From: Druceiella hillmani | Lineage: Eukaryota; Arthropoda; Insecta; Lepidoptera; Hepialidae | Assembly (NCBI GenBank): GCA_039881145.1 | Contig: JAYKKI010000075.1 | Span: forward strand, 2,055,001 to 2,119,000 | Direction of reading: 5' to 3' | DNA: 64,000 bases | Shown here: in pieces, positions 61,701 through 64,000 of the stretch | How positions within the stretch are numbered: the stretch's first letter is position 1 | Layout: each line of letters begins with the position of its first letter | Notes under the pieces: model-generated | What the model saw: only the letters and a program-made list of their open reading frames with translations | Databases searched by the model: none | What the model was told of the DNA's origin: nothing | Program-made: the position numbers and the translations under genes

Positions 61701-63083
61701 AAATTACATTCTAATGCTTTGACGATTGGGTGTTTGAGCAGTTGAATGAAAACATGAAAAATATACTAACATTTTCTGCTGCGTTATTCCGATGTGTGAT
61801 TTTACAAAAATTCGGTGTTAATGAGAAACAAGAGCTTTTTTTTATAAAATGCGGGGTGAAAAATTCTCCCCTTCACTATAACTATAGCACACTAATGCGA
61901 TATAATGAAATAATTTTTTGTCTTTAAAAATTATTAATATTTATTTTTAAGTGAAAGTTGAGCAACTTCAAGGGAACTTTGGTGGAAGTAAATATAATTT
62001 TCTTGAAATAAATATTTGAAATGGCCAACAGCGCTGTACCGAATGTGTTTTTGGTGGAAAATTATATATTTAATTTGCCCTTCAAAATAAATTGCTGGAA
62101 AACATAATTGTCGCGACAGCGTCAATTCATCACTAAGAACAACAAAGAAAATTGTATTATTTTTATAACTAAATAAGTCAAAATATCATAAAATTTTCTT
62201 TGTAGTTTGTCCCTTAATGCTGAGGATTTTGGAAGCATACTGCTACCACCATACTCTGTAGCGCTATACTCATTTGCAAGTATCCCAAAAATATGCATAC
62301 CTGTTAAAATTATCAGCTTTTTCCCGTAGCTATTTTTGCAGTTGAGTTTTTTCCTGGTAATAATGTTTTCATTAAAAAACTACCCTTAATTGGAATAAAA
62401 TTAATTTATGTCTTGGTTTGAGTAATGTTTATATCTCAATAGGACATTCAGCTAGGTGAAAAGTATATTATATCTTGGCTTGAACTTTAAACCAAATTGC
62501 TAAATTAATCTCGACAATATTTATTCATGGGTTTTAAGCCCTCTTACTTGGTCTTACTACCCGAGTATTAAAAATAATTTCAAGTTCCTCAGGCAACATT
62601 TGATCAAAAAAAGTACTTTAGATTTTAATCTGTGTCTGAAGCATTAACCAATAGTTTTTATGTGATACTCAAACAGAAAAAAAGGCAAATAGATAAATAG
62701 ACAAACATTTAAAAAAATGTCTTTTAGGGTCAGAGAAGCCTAAACGGCATATTCCAACAATTTTTCTAAAATATGTGCAATATTTGGAAACACTTTTGTT
62801 AAAATTTTATAATGGTATAGGTTGACACCATATATGTTGCACAGCTTTAATTTCCAATTATCAACATAGGCAGCTAATTCTTCAAGATTAAATTACTTTT
62901 ATAATAGTTATTATCACATTTATACAGACGATTCATTTGGAACTTCTTCCGACTTGAGAATGAACACCTGAATAATTGCGGTAAGTTCAGAGCTGTCCGC
63001 GACATATCGGTTGCGCCCATCGACTCCTCAGACCAGATCTCCATTATCAGGATGATGGACGAAGACAACGGTGTCATTAATAG
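35170..63083 (+). CDS. XPR1: XPR1 phosphate exporter (SPX-EXS), 10 exons, 3' end outside
   Basis: CDS join 35170..35238, 37673..37826, 40078..40313, 45713..45974, 54254..54624, 55596..55743, 57105..57299, 58687..58859, 61471..61601, 62928..63083 and beyond. All phases match without a stop, giving 631 complete codons plus a split one. XPR1 exports inorganic phosphate across the plasma membrane, gated by inositol pyrophosphates bound to the SPX domain. SPX spans residues 1 to about 175, with Y22, K26 and the lysine cluster [10 protein letters not shown]. Membrane helices begin near residue 215. The EXS domain covers about 365-600, with [12 protein letters not shown] (377-388), K460-Y461, D508, R549 and R580-R581. 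By my alignment these match phosphate-path residues of human XPR1. The cytosolic tail lies beyond the window. Despite the mammalian name it is a host transporter. Introns reach 8.3 kb. Confidence 0.96.
36108..36273. repeat. Long TA microsatellite with 12-bp higher-order period
   Basis: About 165 bases of TA in XPR1 intron 1. In the middle (about 36135-36225) a G recurs, giving a higher-order unit GTATATATATAT. Reading frames of repeated Ile-Tyr across it are artefacts. Confidence 0.95.
36632..36672. repeat. 18-bp inverted repeat, 5-bp loop
   Basis: TCTGTTCTTATTCCTCTT pairs with AAGAGGGATAAGAACAGA with one G-T type mismatch. Confidence 0.8.
37673..37826 (+). CDS. XPR1: XPR1 exon 2, SPX domain
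   Basis: The acceptor is TTTTAAAG and the donor GTGAGC. Residues 24-74 plus one base, including K26 and the SPX helix [20 protein letters not shown]. The donor splits a glutamate codon completed in exon 3. Confidence 0.95.
38437..38593. repeat. 49-bp minisatellite, about 3 copies
   Basis: The unit begins AATGCATTTGCATAATATGC and ends TATTTATCTTGTTTG. The three copies are virtually identical, in XPR1 intron 2. Confidence 0.93.
39670..39884. repeat. 43-bp minisatellite, 5 copies
   Basis: The unit carries TAAAAGGAACGATATGGATT and AAGGAGTGCAAG, repeated exactly every 43 bases five times with a few substitutions per copy. It ends about 190 bases before the exon 3 acceptor of XPR1. Confidence 0.95.
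40078..40313 (+). CDS. XPR1: XPR1 exon 3, SPX domain
   Basis: The acceptor is CTAATAG (two bases complete the Glu of [10 protein letters not shown]) and the donor GTGAGT. It encodes residues 75-153, with [20 protein letters not shown] and [10 protein letters not shown], whose lysines form the SPX ligand surface. The loop before it ([12 protein letters not shown]) is shorter than in human XPR1. Confidence 0.95.
41386..41490 (+). repeat. GGTTCCGT-family repeat, copy 3 (fragment)
   Basis: Starts AAGGTTCCGTACCCTTATAA and continues with CTTGTCTGTCACAGCCGTTT and a TTTCTCAGAAAC stretch, as expected of the 5' part of this family. The far boundary is unclear. Confidence 0.5.
42554..43440 (+). mobile_element. 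Tigger/pogo-like transposon, deleted
   Basis: TA duplications (42552-42553 and 43441-43442) flank degenerate inverted ends, CAGGCAGTCCTCGTTCT and the complement of GGTCTGCTTG. Inside, from about 42876, a helix-turn-helix of the CENP-B/pogo type is readable: [20 protein letters not shown] then [21 protein letters not shown] frame change follows, then [20 protein letters not shown] and later [18 protein letters not shown], which matches the Tigger DDE-domain stretch LPV..(R/K)SN..AW. Most of the catalytic domain is missing, so it is a non-autonomous deletion derivative at about 0.9 kb. Confidence 0.8.
44589..45176 (+). repeat. GGTTCCGT-family interspersed repeat, copy 2
   Basis: Nearly full-length partner of the repeat at 22312-22916. 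It starts AAGGTTCCGTAGCCAAATGG and ends GCTACGGAACCTTTGTGCGC, GAGTCCGATTTGCACTTGG and a T run. It lies in XPR1 intron 3. Confidence 0.85.
45186..45267. repeat. 32-bp inverted repeat
   Basis: The arms 45186-45217 and 45236-45267 pair with one mismatch (core TATTACCTACCATATTGTA) over an 18-base loop. It lies just after the GGTTCCGT repeat and 450 bases before XPR1 exon 4. Confidence 0.9.
45713..45974 (+). CDS. XPR1: XPR1 exon 4, SPX end and first membrane helix
   Basis: I place the acceptor at CACTACAG (45705-45712), giving [20 protein letters not shown] in phase 0 with exon 3. It includes [20 protein letters not shown] and the hydrophobic start of TM1, [17 protein letters not shown]. The donor is GTAAGT. 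A second AG at 45721-45722 is 10 bases on and would put TGA in frame. Confidence 0.93.
48069..48149. repeat. 36-bp perfect inverted repeat
   Basis: The arms 48069-48104 and 48114-48149 are exact complements (core CATAATGCCTGAGTCATAAT) with a 9-base loop, in XPR1 intron 4. Confidence 0.93.
49034..49119. repeat. 41-bp perfect inverted repeat, 4-bp loop
   Basis: The arms 49034-49074 and 49079-49119 are exact complements (core GAACGCACGCACAACACACA), separated by TGTG. It abuts a CA/CG-rich simple repeat. Confidence 0.95.
49136..49312. repeat. CA/CG-rich imperfect microsatellite
   Basis: Alternating purine-pyrimidine sequence with units such as CACACACGCG and CGCCACACACA. It gives overlapping long frames (His-Thr or Cys-Val rich) on both strands that are not genes. 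Confidence 0.95.
50640..50776 (-). repeat. GGTTCCGT-family repeat, copy 4 (fragment)
   Basis: On the minus strand it reads TTTTTAGGGATCCATAAATC, then GGACAGAACGGAACCTCAGC and TTTCTCAGAAACTG, the order of the family's 5' end. Confidence 0.5.
52097..52924 (-). pseudogene. Unidentified decayed coding relic, antisense in XPR1 intron 4
   Basis: Read on the minus strand, coding-like pieces follow one another in different frames. They are [20 protein letters not shown] (about 52850); then, after an inserted TA microsatellite, [20 protein letters not shown] (about 52650); then [20 protein letters not shown] (about 52490); and a 95-codon terminal frame (52097-52387) with [39 protein letters not shown] and [19 protein letters not shown] ending in TAA. 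At least two frame changes and one stop break it. The consistent strand and protein-like composition suggest a single degraded gene or element. I do not recognise the family. A transposon protein is one possibility. Confidence 0.45.
52741..52768. repeat. TA microsatellite
   Basis: About 14 TA units interrupting the coding relic described for this region. Confidence 0.9.
53257..53352. repeat. 32-bp minisatellite, 3 copies
   Basis: AAACATATGTGTAATAAATC plus TACATGTATTAT, three times with a 32-base period and only a couple of differences. Confidence 0.95.
54055..54098. repeat. 21-bp perfect inverted repeat, 2-bp loop
   Basis: GTAAAACTTAGTAAATTGTAA, then GT, then its exact complement: a nearly complete palindrome 155 bases upstream of XPR1 exon 5. 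Confidence 0.92.
54254..54624 (+). CDS. XPR1: XPR1 exon 5, membrane helices
   Basis: The acceptor is TTTTTCAG and the donor GTGAGT. It encodes residues 241-364, with [36 protein letters not shown] and further hydrophobic helices ([20 protein letters not shown] and [15 protein letters not shown]). This is the largest exon seen. Confidence 0.95.
55596..55743 (+). CDS. XPR1: XPR1 exon 6, start of EXS domain
   Basis: The acceptor is TTGTTTCAG and the donor GTTAGC, which is weak for a 5' splice site but required by the frame. It carries the EXS hallmark [12 protein letters not shown] (residues 377-388). Confidence 0.94.
57105..57299 (+). CDS. XPR1: XPR1 exon 7, EXS domain
   Basis: The acceptor is TTAATTCCAG and the donor GTGAGT. 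Residues 414-478 include [20 protein letters not shown] and [15 protein letters not shown], the most conserved EXS block. Confidence 0.95.
57858..57926 (+). mobile_element. tRNA-like SINE fragment
   Basis: TGTAGCTGAGTGACATTAGC resembles an A box and GTGTCAGAATCCCAC a degraded B box about 35 bases later, the layout of tRNA-derived SINE heads. It has no full cloverleaf. Confidence 0.4.
58128..58380 (+). mobile_element. RTE-like LINE 3' fragment
   Basis: TAATATTATGAATGTGAAAG, then TGTCTGTTTGTCC, a GGACCGATGTAACATTTTGC stretch and TAGGCCACTTTTTATCCTGG follow the order of a 3' tail very common in insect RTE-type LINEs (from memory). A TATATG-rich microsatellite (58281-58342) is inserted, after which TTTTTATCCCTGGAAATCTC repeats the preceding words. 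Confidence 0.5.
58687..58859 (+). CDS. XPR1: XPR1 exon 8, EXS domain
   Basis: The acceptor is TATTTCCAG and the donor GTGAGC. Residues 479-536, with [17 protein letters not shown] and [10 protein letters not shown], both characteristic of XPR1 homologues. Confidence 0.95.
59170..59578. mobile_element. MITE, copy B, with long terminal inverted repeats
   Basis: A roughly 409-bp element in XPR1 intron 8. The left end ATACATGGCATCCGGGAATA, ATGCCGGACAAAGAAAGA pairs with the right end TCTTTCTTTGTCCGACACTT, ATTCCCGGACACCGTGTAT. The similarity continues inward for about 50-80 bases. It has no coding capacity. The internal part matches the truncated copy at 3540-3838, showing a dispersed family. Confidence 0.82.
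59874..61102 (+). mobile_element. IS630-Tc1-mariner superfamily transposon
   Basis: A 1229-bp element flanked by TA (59872-59873 and 61103-61104). The left end is CAGGGTGCGGCAGCATAACT and the right end, complemented, is CATGTGCGGCAGCATAACTG. The repeats are about 30 bp and continue into a T run. The body codes for one transposase in broken frames. It sits in XPR1 intron 8 in the same orientation as the gene. The well-preserved ends but broken gene suggest an insertion of intermediate age. Confidence 0.92.
60006..60968 (+). pseudogene. Transposase, inactivated by stops and frameshifts
   Basis: The start [20 protein letters not shown] is the helix-turn-helix N-terminus of an insect mariner-type transposase. 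A TGA at 60192 breaks it. The same frame continues with [20 protein letters not shown]. It then shifts frame for [20 protein letters not shown] and [13 protein letters not shown]. After another change, [10 protein letters not shown] (second catalytic Asp) and [20 protein letters not shown] (third Asp region) appear. At the first catalytic site, where relatives have SDEAT, the sequence reads GCEAF, so that Asp seems lost too. It ends at a TGA at 60966-60968. Clearly non-functional. Confidence 0.88.
61471..61601 (+). CDS. XPR1: XPR1 exon 9, EXS domain
   Basis: The acceptor is TTTGTTACAG and the donor GTATAT. Residues 537-579 plus two bases: [20 protein letters not shown] and ILAPLEVFR. The split arginine is completed in exon 10. 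Confidence 0.95.
62928..63083 (+). CDS. XPR1: XPR1 exon 10, end of EXS domain
   Basis: The acceptor is TTTATACAG and the donor GTGAGT. It encodes [37 protein letters not shown] and [11 protein letters not shown]. At least one more exon with the cytosolic tail and stop must lie past the right edge. I find none in 63084-64000. Confidence 0.94.
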
Positions 63084-64000
63084 GTGAGTAATAATTTAGT
63101 AATCTTTTTTGGGATATAGTTATGTTAGGGTTTAATATTTTGCAGAATATTGAATTCAAATATTTATAAAGAATTTATGAATGCAAACAGGTTCAACTGA
63201 CAAGTATGGAAAAAATTTAAGAATAATGTGTATTGTAATTACTAAAAATATGGTTTCTGAAGACCTAATTGTTCTTTTATTCTAAGAGAAGAAAAATACA
63301 TACCTAAAAGAGTCAGATGATAAAATAAATGCAGAAATAAAACAAAGCGATTAAATGCACATAGACTTTAAAGCACTGGGCTCATATTGTGAAATGGGAA
63401 AGAAAAAACCAAATTTCTTTCAGCACTGAGCTATAAATGCTTGTGCTAAAAGCTATAAACCTATCAAACCTGTTCGGAGAAATATAAAGTATGTGTAAAA
63501 TAAAATTTCTTTATCTTATTGGCAAAAGGAACAATGTTATATGAAGTACTAATGGACAGAAACATATCCAGACATACCGAGTCGTTTTAGTAAAAACTTT
63601 AATTTTATCTGTGTTTTTGTACGGAGTCATGGATACTGAAGATGGTCAATCACAAGAGAATCAAGGCCCTTGACAAAATCCTGCTGGAGGAAGATGCTCA
63701 ATACCTCCCAGACCGAACAGAGAACCAACATCTGAAAGAGCTTGGAATTAAAAGAAGTTTCTTCACCATCTGTCTCATAAAGACAAAAGAAAGCATGTAT
63801 GGTTAAAAGAATGAAATAAAAAATGAAAGCATGATATAAGTTGAGGATAGATCGAGGAAAGTTTCTTTAGACTTGAATAAAATTGCGGGATCCTACCCCA
63901 GAAGAAAAAAGTGTAAAACGTAACATCTGTAATAACTATTTCATAAATGCGAAACTCTTAAATAAATAAAATGACATTTCACTAAATAAACAACAGACAC
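63084..64000 (+). other. XPR1: XPR1 intron with LINE relic
   Basis: The sequence after the exon 10 donor is read as intron. No exon for the XPR1 tail is found here. The only recognisable content is the LINE relic at 63615-63806. Confidence 0.6.
63615..63806 (+). mobile_element. LINE reverse transcriptase C-terminal relic
   Basis: FLYGV in one frame is followed directly in another by WILKMVNHKRIKALDKIL and then TENQHLKELGIKRSFFTICL. This is the order of the conserved region after the RT palm of RTE/CR1-type LINEs (YGSE.W.L then TN..VL..LGI.R). The frame break and short length mark it as dead. Confidence 0.6.

Overview
This window is eukaryotic, AT-rich nuclear DNA from an insect, most probably a moth or butterfly. 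The evidence is spliceosomal GT-AG introns, insect-like protein sequences, and an interspersed repeat that starts with GGTTCCGT and ends with a 'gagtccgactcgcacttgg'-like tail, which I associate with Lepidoptera. The order is an inference. Most of the 64 kb is intron and intergenic DNA loaded with decayed transposons, microsatellites and hairpin-forming inverted repeats.

Three host genes can be supported. (1) Positions 1-4844, plus strand: the last three coding exons of PGM3/AGM1 (phosphoacetylglucosamine mutase, UDP-GlcNAc synthesis). The gene enters from the left edge, and a candidate poly(A) signal lies at 5016. (2) Positions 27219-28067, minus strand: an uninterrupted reading frame for ADO (cysteamine / N-terminal cysteine dioxygenase) with iron ligands and the Cys-Tyr pair in place. 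(3) Positions 35170-63083, plus strand: ten coding exons of XPR1, the SPX-EXS phosphate exporter. All exon phases join, and the gene runs off the right edge after the EXS domain. The three genes have unrelated jobs (hexosamine synthesis, oxygen sensing/thiol oxidation, phosphate export), and nothing in the sequence suggests co-regulation.

The stretch 5022-27218 holds no recognisable host gene. It contains a deleted mariner (10954-11584), a tRNA-like SINE fragment (about 13640-13775), an unidentified coding-like reading frame (15635-15976), a 23-bp minisatellite and one copy of the GGTTCCGT repeat. Between ADO and XPR1 lies a 5'-truncated LINE with endonuclease, reverse transcriptase and RNase H remnants (about 30540-33330, minus).

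The XPR1 introns hold a long TA microsatellite, two minisatellites, a Tigger/pogo-like deletion derivative with TIRs and TA duplication, more GGTTCCGT repeats, an unidentified decayed antisense coding relic (52097-52924), tRNA-like and RTE-like fragments, a MITE, and a 1.23-kb mariner-type transposon with clear TIRs and TA target duplication but a dead transposase. A LINE 3' relic lies close to the right edge.

The most unusual general feature is a set of about nine perfect or near-perfect inverted repeats (18-41 bp arms, 2-24 bp loops) scattered over the window. No coherent new biological system is visible. The best leads are these hairpins and the two unidentified coding relics.
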